DNA from: Paragorgia papillata
Taxonomy: Eukaryota; Cnidaria; Anthozoa; Scleralcyonacea; Coralliidae
Length of the DNA: 64,000 nucleotides
Direction: 5' to 3'
Assembly: GCA_035771165.1 (NCBI GenBank)
Contig: JAWNZC010000091.1
Coordinates: forward strand, 1,525,001 to 1,589,000
Shown: positions 44,590 through 57,587 of the stretch, one piece after another
Position numbering within the stretch: position 1 is the first letter of the stretch
Layout: every line of letters begins with the position of its first letter
Notes under the pieces: model-generated
Database searches by the model: none
What the model was told of the DNA's origin: nothing
What the model saw: only the letters and a program-made list of their open reading frames with translations
Program-made: the position numbers and the translations under genes

Positions 44590-45379
44590 ATATATAAAAA
44601 AATATATATATATATTTTATCGGTGGTGCTAGCGCATTGCTAACAAATGTCGTCTGCGCGTCACTTGCTTTCTCGTAACGAAATAAACAATTTGATGTAT
44701 GACCTGTTCGATCCCTGATTTGTTTTTCCTCTACACAACTTTGAAACAGGCGACTAGCACATGTTATCCGCAAACAGTGCGAGGTCTTCCTTTTTAATCC
44801 TGCCTTCGCACACAACTTATCAGGTAATATTTTACTAAGAGTGTTTATTCCGATTGCACTCTTTTCATAAGCAAAACAGCCACTTCGGTTAGGCCTTAAA
44901 TAAAAGGCATCAGGATTTGCTTCAACGCATACGGAAATTTTCTTCAAATATAAGCTATAAAAGCTTTCCAAACAACGAGAATGCGTTACGCCTATTTCAT
45001 GACACTTGTGCTCAATAACCCTTGAACTCTTTTTCAAATCCTTCAACCCTCCGTGAAACGTTTTTGACACGCTTTCATAAAAAATTATCAAGTTGTCTTT
45101 CACTATAATATTTGAAACCCTGAGAAGCCTATGCTCCTTCGATCTTAAACCGAAAAGCTTTCCATTATAAAAATATATTGTATGCAAAAGACACTCAGCT
45201 GAATCGCCTCCCAATAGTCCCTTCGTCCAAAAGACTTCCTCTTCCTCCACAGTAATTTCATCTCGAATGTCCTTTTTGCATTTAACTTCAACTCCCTTCT
45301 TTGCCGCATCCCTCATTTCACCATCAAGAACTTTACGAAATAGCGTAAACCTTACAAATAAAATCAGAAACAAAGACAT
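44590..45379 (-). CDS. Second Crypton-type (DUF3504-like) tyrosine recombinase
   Basis: Minus strand, in an intron of gene A. A possible acceptor (TTTATTTGTAAG at about 45,347) suggests that the core-binding exon lay upstream; it was not found. DEITVEEEEVFWTKGLLGG and FYNGKLFGLRSKEHRLLR match the DUF3504 pattern and carry the first catalytic Arg. KTSHCLRITCASRLFQ gives the HxxR box. RTGHTSNCLFRYEKAS gives the last His and Tyr. All five catalytic residues are present and the frame is open. The reading ends in TA-repeat-encoded residues just before the palindrome at 44,457. It differs strongly from the recombinase at 11,180, so it is a separate lineage. Confidence 0.75.
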
Positions 45380-45659
45380 TTAAAAAGTATAGTTGAAAAA
45401 TAATTTTTACTATTCATTCATTTCACAAGTCATTCGGCGAGAGCTTGTCATATCCAATACAACACGGCCACGAATATTGTAAATACTACATATGCATTAG
45501 AGCTACAGTTATTCTTTTATTTTCTACATCAGGACTGGTGTTTTAAAGCAGCAGTTAGAAAAATACAAGGATATTATTGCCTTGCGGGTCCCTGCAACAA
45601 GCCCAGTCATCACTTACCAGGACAACATGCAGCTTAAAAGAACTTCAATGAGGCACTTC

Positions 45660-47036
45660 AGGGGCGGATTTAGCATACATCAGACCAGTCACGCGACTGA
45701 CGTAAAAAATCACCAGAATAATTGCACAATCACACAATATTTTAAACAGTCTTCTAGAAAATGTTATGCCGTGACTCCAACTGACTGATTAGGGTTCAAA
45801 TTCGCTTTTATCGTAATTTGCGAGTCAGCAAACACCGGGCAGGGATGACCGGTGGTCAGCGTTCGCTTTGAGAGTTTTGACCGGTTTGCGGAGAGATCTG
45901 ATTGGTGTTTGATCAATTTGACCGATCTGCACCATGGCAACCACTTTTTTGACCGATTTGCCTCAAACCTGATTGGTTGTCGCGTTGATTTTGGGCTTTT
46001 TGACCGATCTGCACCATGGCAACCATCGTTTGCTGAGGAGTCAGCTGAGATACCGAGTAATTTATTCATTGAAACCTGAAGGCTTTTCACTGTGTTCGTG
46101 GTTTCAGTTATACTAGTTTTGTATAAACGTTTTCGAACGGGTTTTAGCTGCTTTTAACAGCAACGATGAAGAAATACTGTGAACAATCTACGATGATTTG
46201 TTATCTAGATTACACAGTCATCGATTTATTTCAAGCGAGGAACATTTTAATAGACGCGATTGAAAGCGTCTGAATTTTGGCGCCGCGCGGAGTCATTTAT
46301 TCCCCTACTGCGGTAAGACTGGTAAGTTAAGGTCGTCTTAGTTTCATTTCAAATATACAAACAATCCAGTGTCGAATATATGTGTTTTTGTCCAGTCTCA
46401 ATATCGTATTATTTATCATTTTGCGTCCTAGTGAAGTCTGAGTTCAGAGTTCAGACATATATTTATTCAGCAAGGCGGCATTAGCATATTCCACGCTTGC
46501 CAAGGAGCTCTTATATATGAATTTGAAAGGATCAATTGATCCTTAAGCCAAGGTTTAGTTCAACGTTAAATTGGATCTTTCTTTTCATGATTTTGAATTC
46601 AAATTATGGTTAGTCTCGCTATCTTGCTCTGATAAGATATATTTTAACGGCGCGTTCGTGAAATATGACCCCAGGTTAGTCGGTAGATAACATATAATTT
46701 ATTAAATTAGAGAAAATTACACGCTACAAGGTCTTTGAGACAATGAATATTTAGTTAATTTTGGAAGGCATGCATGGGTGTTTGCGCCTTTCTCGTTCGG
46801 CTAATATTTTAGTTAGCTTTGTAAAAATATAAATGCTGAACATCCAATTTGGATAAATGGTTTGTAAACATAATAAAATGTGCCATGTTTTAAAAGTTTC
46901 AAAATTTTGCTCAAATGTGCTGTCAAGTCGTGCGAAATGCCGTTTTAGAGACCCCAATTTCAAAAAATTTCCGGACCCCCCTAGAACCGTGGACCACAAC
47001 TTTGACTGACGTTTTTAAAATTCTAAATCCGCCCCT
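45660..47036 (-). mobile_element. Non-autonomous inverted-repeat element, copy 2 (1.38 kb)
   Basis: Same family as 37,075-38,528 but opposite orientation; sequence is closely similar throughout, including the twice-repeated GATCGGTCAAA block. Ends AGGGGCGGATTTAG and AAATCCGCCCCT. Flanks GCACTTC and GCACTTA: 6 of 7 bases duplicated. It interrupts the last visible exon of gene A, 8 bp before a Gypsy LTR. Confidence 0.9.
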
Positions 47037-47044
47037 GCACTTAC

Positions 47045-47221
47045 TGTCACGATAGGAGTTAATATTAATTTGTAATACGGGACAAATCTTTGTAAAAGGA
47101 TATAGACAAGAAGTAGAGAATGATATACATACAGCATTGTCCATGACCAGGTAAATAGGACACTCATAGCTAGAAATAAAGCTTTCGATTTATTAAGTAC
47201 TATTATATATATACCAAAACA
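47045..47221 (+). repeat. 5' LTR of the Gypsy element, about 177 bp
   Basis: Begins TGTCACGATAGG, ends TATACCAAAACA, contains AATAAA (near 47,175), and is directly followed by the primer-binding-type sequence. TG...CA termini. Confidence 0.65.
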
Positions 47222-47254
47222 TGGTGTCAGGAGTGGGATTGTGAATGAAGAGCA

Positions 47255-48769
47255 ATGTCTGAAGCAGAGAACCTAAGCAGCGAAGAAAGGGCACAAACAC
47301 CGCCCGCGGAGACAAGCACAGGACAGAACAACATGGCCAGTACATTGCCAACTCTCCCACCTGGGCTAAAACCGCCTCAGCCTCTGAAGACGGAAGGCGA
47401 TCTTGCGGTAAATTGGAAGCGGTTTAAGAGAGCATGGCAGAATTACGCGATCGTCGCCAGACTAAATCACTTTGAAGAAAATTTCAAGGCAGCCATGTTT
47501 CTATCAGTAATTGGAGAAGAAGCGCTCGAAATGTATGAAGGAATGGATTTTGCAACAGAGACAGACCGCCAAGTGCTCAGCAAAATTATTGAGAAGTTTG
47601 AAGAATTTTGCGTCGGAGAAACTAACGAAACGTACGAAAGATTTATATTCAACTGACGAAATCAAGAAGATACTGAAAGCATTGACCAATATGTGACGGT
47701 ATTACAAAAGCTCGCGCAAACATGCAATTTTTGCAATTGTCTTAACGACTCGCTGATTAGGGATATACTTGTATTAGGAATCAGAGATGATTCAACCAGA
47801 AAGAAATTACTACAAGAAAAGAAACTTATGCTCTCGCGAGCCATAGACATCGGAAGAAGCGGTGAAACGACAAATATGCGCTTCAAAGAATTAAAGAAGC
47901 CCTCGGGAAATGACGAAGAAGTAAACGCGCTAAGACAAAACAGAAAGACGGAAAACGAAAGGCAACGAAAGCCAAGGGAGACAAGACGCCCTTGCAAATA
48001 CTGCGGCGGTAGTCACCGACGAGGCGCTTGCCCAGCTTATGGCCAAACATGCAAGAATTGCGGTAGACAGAATCATTTCTCGCAGGTTTGTTTACAGAAG
48101 AATTCGAAGTACTCGCCAGCAAACATAGTAACGCAATACGCTCGCCCAAACAGCTCAGAGGATGACTCCGGAGAATCCGTATCGACTCTAGACCTGCATC
48201 CACAACCTGAAGAAGTTCTGGTCGTAAAAAGCGAACAATTTCGGTCAAAAATCCACGCAACAATGAAAATCAAAGCTGGCCATAATACGAGTTTTCAAGT
48301 GGACACTGGGGCGACTTGTAATGTGATCCGAAGTGGAGAACTGCGTGGTACCAAGTATGAAAGGAATGTCTTAAACACAAACCAAGTATTGAATATGTAC
48401 AATTCATCACCGCTAAAACCCGCTGGAATATGTCATGTTCAGCTGACAAACCCGGAAAATGGCCAGAAATATAAGGTGAAATTCGTTGTGGTGAAAGACA
48501 AAGACGCCGACATCAATCTTCTCGGGAGCCGAGGAGCGCAACAGATGAATCTAATACAAGTCAACCACGAAAACCTACTACCCAGGATGGATGAAGTTCA
48601 AGTGGTGGATAGCCAGAGCACGAGTGACATGACCAAAGAAGATGTATTGGCCAAATACGCCGACGTATTCCAAGGTCTTCGTGACCTTGGAGAGCCACTT
48701 CATCTGGAAGTGTCAAACCAGTCCAGATACCACCCAGACGAATACCTGAAGCTCTCCGGAAACCGCTGA
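47255..48769 (+). pseudogene. Gypsy gag and protease with one stop
   Basis: Starts MSEAENLSSEERAQ, capsid part VIGEEALEMYEGM and YERFIF. A TGA at 47,654-47,656 sits where CGA would continue (then RNQEDTESIDQYVTVLQKL). LIRDILVLGIRDDSTRKKLL follows, then two zinc knuckles (CKYCGGSHRRGAC and CKNCGRQNHFSQVC) for RNA packaging. The protease shows VDTGATCNVI and DINLLGSRGAQQM. The frame ends near 48,769, where a shift leads into RT. Confidence 0.9.
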
Positions 48770-51345
48770 GAGATCATCTAAGTGAGCTTGAGCAACAAGG
48801 TATTATCCAGAAGGTCGTGGAACCCACCGACTGGGTGAGCTCAATTGTAGTCAACAAGAAGAGCAATGGGAAAATACGACTTTGCCTTGACCCACAACCA
48901 CTAAATAAAGCATTAAAGAGCTGCCATTACCCAATTCCGACGATTGAAGAAGTCCTCCCAGATTTGACCAACGCGAAGGTGTTTACCAAGGTGGACTGCA
49001 AGAATGGCTACTGGCAGATCAAACTAGATCAAGAATCGTCTCTGCTAACCACGTTTAACACTCCGTTTGGTCGTTACAAATGGACTAGGATGCCCTTTGG
49101 AATCTCACCAGCAGGAGAGATCTTCCAGAGGCGCCTGGACCAAGCTATTGAAGGCCTCGATGGAGTGAGGACGGTGGCGGACGACATCCTTATTATCGGA
49201 AATGGAAAGTCAATGGATGAAGCGGTCAAAGACCACGACGCCAAGCTAGAGGCCCTACTAAGACGGTGTCGCGAAAGAGGAATCAAGCTAAACGAGTCAA
49301 AGATTGAGCTCAAGAAAACATCGATGGCATACATTGGTCATTTGCTCACCGCAGATGGAGTACAGGCAGACCCATCCAAGGTAGAAGTGATACTCCATAT
49401 GACAAAACCACAAGACGTACAGGGAGTGAGGCGAATCTTGGGGATGACAAACTATCTCGCAAAATTCCTTCCGAAATTGTCAGATGCATCAGAACCACTA
49501 CGCCAACTGACAAGAAAAGGGCACGAATTTCACTGGTCAGAAATTCACGACAACGCATTCAACGACATCAAGGTACTCGTCTCAAAACCACCTCTGTTGA
49601 AGTACTACGAACCCGAGAAACCTCTGCGGCTACAATGCGACGCAAGCGAGAAAGGCCTGCGCGTGTCACTATTGCAAGAAGGAAAACCAATCGCATATGT
49701 GAGCAGAGCTCTTACAACCACAGAAACCAACTATGCTCAAATTGAAAAGGAACTTTTGGCCATTGTCTTTGGGGTGGAACGGTTCCATCAATACACGTAC
49801 GGGAGAAAAGTCGTCGTGGATTCAGATCACAAACCTCTAGAAACGATATTTGGAAAGCCCCTGGTCTCAGCAGCAAGATGCCTTCAGAAGATGTTCATGC
49901 GACTACAGCGATATGATATCGACATCCAGTACAAGAAGGGATCAGAGATGTACCTTGCTGACACTCTCAGCCGACATTGTGACGCGGGAGAAGGTCAGCC
50001 AACAAGATCAGAGTTCGAGGAAGAAATAGAGCACGTTCCAGTGATCGACGAAATCAATCAGATGATAGCATCTGAAGAGAAGATGGCCAGGCTGAAGGTT
50101 GAAACAGACAAGGATGAAATCCTACAGGCAGTCAAAACAATCGTCCAGATCAGGTGGCCAGAGAGCAAGAATGGGTTGCGTCCAACCGCAAGCAACTACT
50201 TCCATATCCGAGACGAGTTAGTCGTACAAAATGGCCTCATCCTGCGTGGCGACAGGGTTGTCATTCCAAAAACCCTCGGGAGAGAAACCATGGAGGATCT
50301 ACACAGAGCGCAACAAGTCAACCTTGAGAAGAGCACGAGAAAGCGTTTACTGGCCCAACATGAATAGCGAAGTGAAAGAATACATTTCCAGATGCGAAAC
50401 CTGTATGACGTTTTCCACTCGGCAGCAGAAAGAACCGCTTTTAAACCACGAGGTACCTGACCGCCCTTGGGCAAAGATCGCCACAGATCTCTTTCAACTT
50501 GAAAACAAGGAATATCTAGTGACGGTGGACTATTATTCTAATTTCTTTGAAGTAGACCGCGTGTACAGCACAACATCCAAAACAAAGAAGCTGAAAGGAC
50601 ACATGGCTCGATACGGGATACCAGATGAATTGGTATCCGACAACAGACCACAATTCGACTGTGACGAATTCCGAGTTTTTGCACAAACATATGGGTTTAA
50701 GCACACGCGCACCAGTCCACACCATCCTCAGTCCAATGGCAAGGTTGAATCCGCTGTAAAGCAAGCCAAGAAAACCTTGCGAACGACCAGAGAAAGCGGT
50801 AACGATTTCTATTTGGCTCTCCTAAATATTCGCAATACACCGCAAGAAGGACACAATTCTACAATTCTAGTCCAGTCCAAAGAATGATGAATAGACGTAC
50901 GAAGACAACCCTTCCTACTTCTACAAACCTCCTGAAGCCCTATGTGCCAGAGAACACGGCCGCAAACATCGCCAAGAAACAACTCAAGCAGCAACGGTAC
51001 TACAATAAAGGAGCAAAAGAACTAGATCAACTGCGCAAAGGTGACAGAGTTAAAGTCCAACCTTTTGCCCTCGGAGGGAAGAAGTGGATCGATGGAGAAG
51101 TGCAGAAGAAGGTACGACCTCGGTCTTATGAAGTACAAGCAAACGGCAGAACATACATCAGAAACCGCAGACACCTACGGAGACACAGACTGTCCCAGGA
51201 TTCCGAGTTGGAAGCAGACACACCAACGCCAGAGAACACAACAGAAACACAACCCATTACATGCCAAGATAACGCCAATTTTCATGAGATTCAACAAGAA
51301 CAGAGAGAGTCGCAACCAGAGAAAGAAGATGCAGAACCCGTATAA
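48770..51345 (+). pseudogene. Gypsy RT, RNase H and integrase, three frameshifts
   Basis: RT from about 48,770: GIIQKVVEPTDWVSSIVVN, FTKVDCKNGYWQI, MPFGISPAGE and catalytic VADDILIIG. RNase H: LQCDASEKGLRVSLL and DSDHKPLETI. After a shift near 50,310, integrase: RARESVYWPNMN, CETCMTF, VTVDYYSNFFEV, ELVSDNRPQFDCD and HHPQSNGKVESAVK. The usual Gly of the DNGPQF motif is Arg here. After another shift near 50,870 the C-terminal part reads RRTKTTLPTSTNLLKP and LRKGDRVKVQPFALG, and ends EDAEPV. Copies and integrates the element when intact; this copy is not. Confidence 0.92.
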
Positions 51346-51410
51346 GATCACGAGGATATGGGATACCGAACGCGCAGCGGACGTTTGTCGATACGACCAG
51401 CCTAACCTGC

Positions 51411-51486
51411 GATCAGGCGTTATTTTGCGGGTTTCTCCGATCCGGGGGCGTGGAAAGTTGGGTGCGCGGGGAAAATAACGCCTGAT
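51411..51486. repeat. Short inverted-repeat element
   Basis: ATCAGGCGTTATTTT at the left pairs with AAAATAACGCCTGAT at the right, 76 bp in all, GC-rich centre. Confidence 0.85.
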
Positions 51487-52226
51487 ACGTTTCTACTAAA
51501 AACTTCTTTCCGCCCCATTTACCAAATTGTCAATGATTGACAACCTATCACAAGAACTAACCAATCACAACAAAAGTAAAAATCAACAACAAAAACACGC
51601 CTACAAAAGCAATGTTTTCCTTAGAGAACATGTACATTTCATGGTGAGCATCAAACACTGTGTCCTTTGTCGCCTGAATCTTTCCACAAAATTAGGAAGT
51701 TTAGCGAACGTTGTTCCGTTTTTTTCGTGAAACTCGAAATAAAGAGTTTTTACCGAAGGCGAACCTACAACCGAGTACAACACCTGTTGTTATCAACGAC
51801 CTGATCAATTCCATTGGAATAAATACGTCTTCATTCAATCGTCTCACTCTAAGGGAACGACAATCTACATATGTATGTAGGAAATGCGCTCGAAAAGTTT
51901 TCAACTGTCATTCTTTGTATCATGAAATTGTCCTGGCGCTTTCAGGCAGTACCGATCAGGGGAAAAACGAAGAAACTCTTCCGAAAAGCGACACTACGTC
52001 AAAGCGTGCAATTATCCGATCACCTAGTGGGTTAACTCCATCTAAGAAAAAAACAAAGGAAAGGATTACCCGCGACAATCCTGTTTCCGAAAGAACGTTA
52101 TCTTACGAGAGCCAGGTAGCCATTATCAAGGATGAAATTTCATCCTTAATGAATCTGCCGTTGGAGACGAACGAAGAATTCCATACTATTGTAAAGGTAA
52201 ACTTGATAAATTTATTACGCTTTTTA

Positions 52227-52272
<46 letters not shown>

Positions 52273-53504
52273 GATATTTAATTGTTGTAGATACGTTGAC
52301 GTGTTTAACTAAATCGTTTTTATCTGCTATTAATTCGTAGATTTTTGTGGGTTACCCTTCACGAGTGATAGAACATGAATGTGAGAAGAAGGAAATGACG
52401 ATGGTCAAAAATCTCTCGATGAAAAAATACGAATCAGCAGCAAGCGCAGCTTTTGACTTCCCTCCATTCAGAAAAGCGCTGACAGCAGAACAAAATCGAA
52501 GAATGAAAAGAGAATTGGCCAAGTATTCAAAAGATCGAACCTGTGTTTTCAAATATCGAAACGATGTCAAGAAATTGGCTAATTATCGGAACGGGCAGCT
52601 GATGGATGAGGCCAAGGAGAAATTACCGCTTACTTTCGACCTCGTAACAAGTACATCCAAGAAGAAGTGCAAATTTCTTCTTGCCAAAGAAGCCCTCATT
52701 TTATCTTCTATCCTTAATACTTGGATACCGAAGTCGATGTTTGTTTATCGCAATAATGTCCTTTTGAGTTCAGCTGGATGCAAAGGAGAGGAGATTGATT
52801 GTTTTCAGAAACTTGGTATGTGCAGTCATAAAAACACTCTTCGATGCCTCCAAACTGCCATGGGAAAGGAATTGGATAAACCGGTTGTTGAATGGAAAGC
52901 TGGATTGGAGCAAAACCATGCAAAGACTTCACTCTTGGAAGAAGTTTTGCAAAAACAGTGTAATGAAAGCAGTGATGACCACATGGAAGTTAGTACGGTG
53001 GACTTTCATAAGGACACTACAGAAGGGTATACCAATTTCACTGAAGCTGTTTATAACATGTGCAAGTCCACTCTACCGCAATCAGATACCCTTCAGTACA
53101 GTGTCTGTGACCTGTCTGCTGCCATCTCTAATTTGAGAAAAGAACCTCTGACTAGATACAGGTAAATTAATTACATTTTATATATACCTCTTCAGAGAGG
53201 GAGATCGAATAAAGAATATTTTCGTGAACTTGTTTTTCTTTTTGCATTTTGGCTTAATTTTTCACATTTTTTCCCATATCATTTTAATACCAGTGGAGTT
53301 TTGTTTGTTTTGTTTATTTCCCATGATATGCATTTGAAATTATATATCATGGTCCTTTCAATGACTTAATATTTAGTTGATCATTCTACGTACATTATTT
53401 AACAAATGAGAACAATCACTATTCTTGGGTTATATTTTAATTCATGTTTACATTTAAAATTTAATCCATGACTGGTCCATTTATGTTTTTCACAGGCTAG
53501 TTAA

Positions 53505-54255
53505 GGCGGCCAGATAGTGTACTCTGCTTTAAACAATGTCAGACAATTTTGATATAAATAAAAATGCTAAATCACGCCGGGTCAGCTGTCCGTAAAAAGT
53601 GATCATATGCTATAACCTTTTTTCAGAATTTATCCAATGAAATTCAAAATTTGCATGATAACATATTTTTCAATTTCAATAAATCGTATGTTTTTGTTTT
53701 TCAATTTAACGGATTTTGGCGGGAAAATAACGTCACAAACAAATTAAAGGAGAAAATTGTTTTTTCGTTTTTCGAAAAAATTGATAGTTGTTTTTGTAAA
53801 AACATGTTAAGGCAACTTTAAAACTGAAAAGATTTTTGAATTAATTTAAATCGTTCAAAAGATACTGAACTTTGAAATTTACATATTTTCTAAAAATAGT
53901 AACAAAATGGCAGAATATTCAAATTTCAAAGTTCAATATCTTTTGGACGATTTAAAGCATTTCAGTTATCTTTTCAGTTTTATATTTGCCTTAACATGTT
54001 ATTCCAAATGCATTCATCAATTTTCTCATAAAATAAAAAACGTTTTTGTCAGTTAATTTGTGATGTCATTTTCCCGCCAAAATTCATTAAATTTGAAAAA
54101 CAAAAAACATACAATTTATCGAAATTGAAAAATATGTTATCATGCAAATTTTGATTTGCATTGAATAAATTCTGAAAAAAGTTTATAACCAATGATCAAT
54201 TTTCATGGACAGCTGACCCAGCGACCAGTGTGAAAGAGTATACTTAATACCCTAA
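53505..54255. repeat. Long foldback element, arms about 330 bp
   Basis: Arms pair around a centre near 53,905: GGGTCAGCTGTCC (53,579) with GGACAGCTGACCC (54,209), TTTGGCGGGAAAATAACGTC with GATGTCATTTTCCCGCCAAA, and TTTCAAAGTTCAATATCTTT at the core. Intron of gene B. Confidence 0.85.
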
Positions 54256-56406
54256 CTGTTTCAATTTAATACATGATTATTAACTCAGGTTACTTTGTAG
54301 GAGTCAATATGAAATAACAACATTCAATAGGCAAAATTACATTATGAGTGAATATATTAAATTAAGTATTTAACACATTTTACTACTACTAATAATAGTT
54401 AAGAAGTTAAGAAGGTATTACACCAGTTTAGCAAAGCTATAATCTTACACTGGGCCTTCTTCACTCCTTCAGGCAAGTGGAAATTGCAAAGAGGTGGGTT
54501 AATTGAGAGGGGGCATGGACAATCAATAATGGTTGCTTGCCTTGATTTAGGAAACTTTAGGAGGTAGAGAGAGGGTGTACCTGGCAAATTGCATGGAGGG
54601 ATCGAGTATGGATATATAATTTTCTGGAAATGCATTTCCACACAACATTTTTTTTGTCTTACTGTATATTGTTAATGGATTTTTTAATTTACTTTTATAA
54701 ATAAACATGGATAAAATTAAATTAATAATATATTTTCAATTTAATAAAATATATTTTATATTCATTATATTTCAGAATTGTTGGGGACAACTGGGATATT
54801 GAAGTTAAGTCACATTTTCAGACTAAGATGAAAAACAACAGGTCTCTTCTTTACTTCCACACATATGCAGTTGTTGATAGGGTTCATGCTGATGGCAAAG
54901 GTGTTTCATCACCTCAAAAGAGTTTGGACAACTTTCATTTGCAAGAGATTATGCCAACAGCACCAGTCCAGCAGCAGTTTGTAGCTGACTTGGTGTATTT
55001 CATCCCAAGAGTATTAGTGTTGTACATGACAGCATATAAATTTTTGCAAATTCTATTGTTTACCACATCCCGCATTCACAAACAGAAGCCATGAGTGAAA
55101 AGTCAGAATCTGTAAGTATATACTATGGTAGCATGCATTAACATGAACTTTCTATTCCAGCATGGGCAACGGTGCACTTCAACATATTTTATTCTGACTA
55201 ACGCCATACGATTTTATTTAGCAGAAAGGGATATAATATAACATGCTCCCCTGCCCCTTAATGGGTAAACTACCATGTTACTATAAATTGGGCATTAATT
55301 ATTACAGTGTACTGGTAGTTTAATCCTTGTTATTTCAATTGTCTTTGTAATTCATAGGCGAATTACCGTAACAGTTTTTTAGGTTTTTTTGTTTAATTTT
55401 CGATTTTTCTGGCTAACACCCTTTTGGGACAATGTAATTAATTGGTGTGTGTCAAGTGCTATATATACATTATATTGATATAATTCAGTACTGAATTGTT
55501 TTCTGATGATTTAAATTCCATATCGATAATACTGTAAATAATAGCAGTAATAATCATCATGATTATCAATTATTAATTGCTACTGCATTCAGTATTTTAT
55601 TATATAAATTAATTCAACTATACGTATTAGCAAATTTCAAAATAATATAGTTTGAATTATATTTTTCTTTAGTACCCTTTAGGATTATAATTCTACAACT
55701 CAAACAAAGCTTCTGACATGGCCCAAATAATGAAAAACATTCAAGAGAAATATGTTCCAGTTATACAGGAAGTGAATGGAAAGTTGAAAGCAACTGATAA
55801 GATTGTGTTTGATGGTGACCAACTCACAGAGGAACGAGCCCGGAATGCCCAGTATGCAAGTGTTCTTTCAGATAATGAGATTGATAGGCTGAATGGTTTA
55901 GAGACCTCGTTTGGAGACTGGCACCTAAAAAAGAATTTATATGAGGTAAAATATATTTTACAATATATATGATAACACTCTATATCAGCACTGATGTGTG
56001 GTGAAAGTAATCATAACATGCACATAACATATTCTCTTCATCTCTTGATATCATCCATATAACTCTAATACAAAATGAAAATGATGACATTGTCATTTGT
56101 GTCTTGGTACTGATGAAAAATGAGGCAAATCCAATCAGAGCAATATGTAATCATTTATGTATCACTGTATGTGATGTACATAACTCATTATTATTTATAT
56201 TTAGATTTGCTATGATTTATTTTACAAAGAGGATTCTGCTTCACAAATAGGAACTATGTGTGCATCCATGAATAGAACATGGAAATCCAATGCAAAAAAG
56301 GGTCCCGATAAAGACTACAATGCCTTCAAAGAATTCATGGACAGGGAAACTGAAGCTCATATTCTGGCAAGGTGGATGGCATTTTCGGGAATGACTAGTC
56401 TTGAAG

Positions 56407-57364
56407 GTAATACTGGTATATAGTGCTTGTGGTTTATAATTTTGTAAATTTAAATATAACATAAATTGTTATTTACAGATAGGCAGACAGACAGACAGAC
56501 AGACAAACAAACAGACATACATTGGATACAGGCATGCATACAGACAGACTGAGACAGACATACATACATATTGTTACAATGCAGGTATTAATTTAGGGTA
56601 ATTCCATGCTTAAGTGCAATCCACATTGATTTTATGAAGTATTTATTATCTTTACAATATAAGAAAATTATATCCTTAAAACCTAAATTTTCTGGAAATA
56701 TCTATTAATTCCCAGAAGTTTTCCTTGAACATCTAAACTCGCATGGTGTTAACTTAAAAATAAAATTATAAAATACCACCATGGCAGTTAAAGGGTTGGT
56801 ATTAAAGCAAGTTATTATAGGTCAACCCCTTCATCTTTACTGAAATATAGCTTGTATCTCATCAAATTTGTAACAACATTCTTTTATGCTAGGGTTACCA
56901 GTTCTCATTAGTCTCCACTTAAAAACGACAGGGAAATTGTGTTATTCTATATTTGAAATAGTGTAACAGATTAAATACATACCTTTCTATCCCTTTACTG
57001 AAACTGTATAATTTTCTGACTGATCCACAATAAGCAATCAGCTTGGGATTTGAACCTTCACAAAAATGTAGTAGTTTATTAGAATAACATATATCTAGAT
57101 TCACATTTTGTGTTTTGTGATAATCACAGTAATTGAGAGGAAATTTAGGTTTTGGAGTAATGTCCATTACATGGAATTATTATTATTTAAATAAATTTAA
57201 ATAATAATAATATTAATAATAATAATAATAATAATGGGAATTGCCCTTTATATAATCATAATAATATCATGAAAATATTATAGATCCCAAAATATTAAAA
57301 TTATTTATATATATATATATATATATATACATATATTTTTTTTTATTTTTTTTTTTTTTCACAG
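56407..57364 (+). other. Intron of gene B with microsatellites
   Basis: A (CAGA)n-type tract at 56,480-56,525, an (AAT)n-type tract near 57,190-57,235 and (TA)n at 57,308-57,330. A minus-strand frame at 56,919-57,167 is open but unsupported. Confidence 0.6.
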
Positions 57365-57587
57365 ACACACCAAACATAATTCCAGTTCCTCATGAGTCAA
57401 AAGACTGGGATTCAAAACATAAGGGTGAATGGATTCACAGGCAGGCAACAGCTTTTGTAAAGGAAGTATTCCAAAAGTCAGAAATTCCTGATTGCATTGT
57501 CCAACATGATGAGCAGACCAGAAAAGGTTTTGTCTGTCAGCATGAAGGATGTAATAGTACTTTCCCCCTACATTCAACAAGAGTAAG

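Larger units (their letters stand above)
36956..45659 (+). pseudogene. DUF6589-like gene A, multi-exon, disrupted by insertions
   Basis: Exons: 36,956-37,074 plus 38,529-38,740 (MDSSEQEKPSK start, then a Ser-rich region; split by an inverted-repeat element), 38,949-39,162 (RMSLERALKERVKFVQGEEL), 39,395-39,458 (zinc-type FCYCKRCGHKACDTSHHR), 40,349-40,429, 40,638-40,730, 43,385-44,055 (coiled coil, then MHLFASLMDARDQRSG and LLCLCYGAGPSMITILQHLG) and 45,534-45,659. Most phases agree; one small exon between 39,458 and 40,349 seems missing from my model. The ARDQRS...GL block is what I associate with DUF6589 proteins, probably transposon-derived. Lesions: the insertion in exon 1, one A too few near 38,555, a 22-bp tandem duplication at 43,767-43,810 that shifts frame, and loss of everything after 45,659. 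Confidence 0.55.
47045..51345 (+). mobile_element. Ty3/Gypsy element with 5' LTR
   Basis: A 5' LTR, a primer-binding-type TGGTGTCAGGAGTGGG at 47,222, gag, protease, RT, RNase H, integrase and a C-terminal tail. No copy of the LTR is seen after 51,345, so the 3' LTR is missing. Same lineage as the element at 19,400-25,535 by gag and integrase motifs. Confidence 0.9.
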
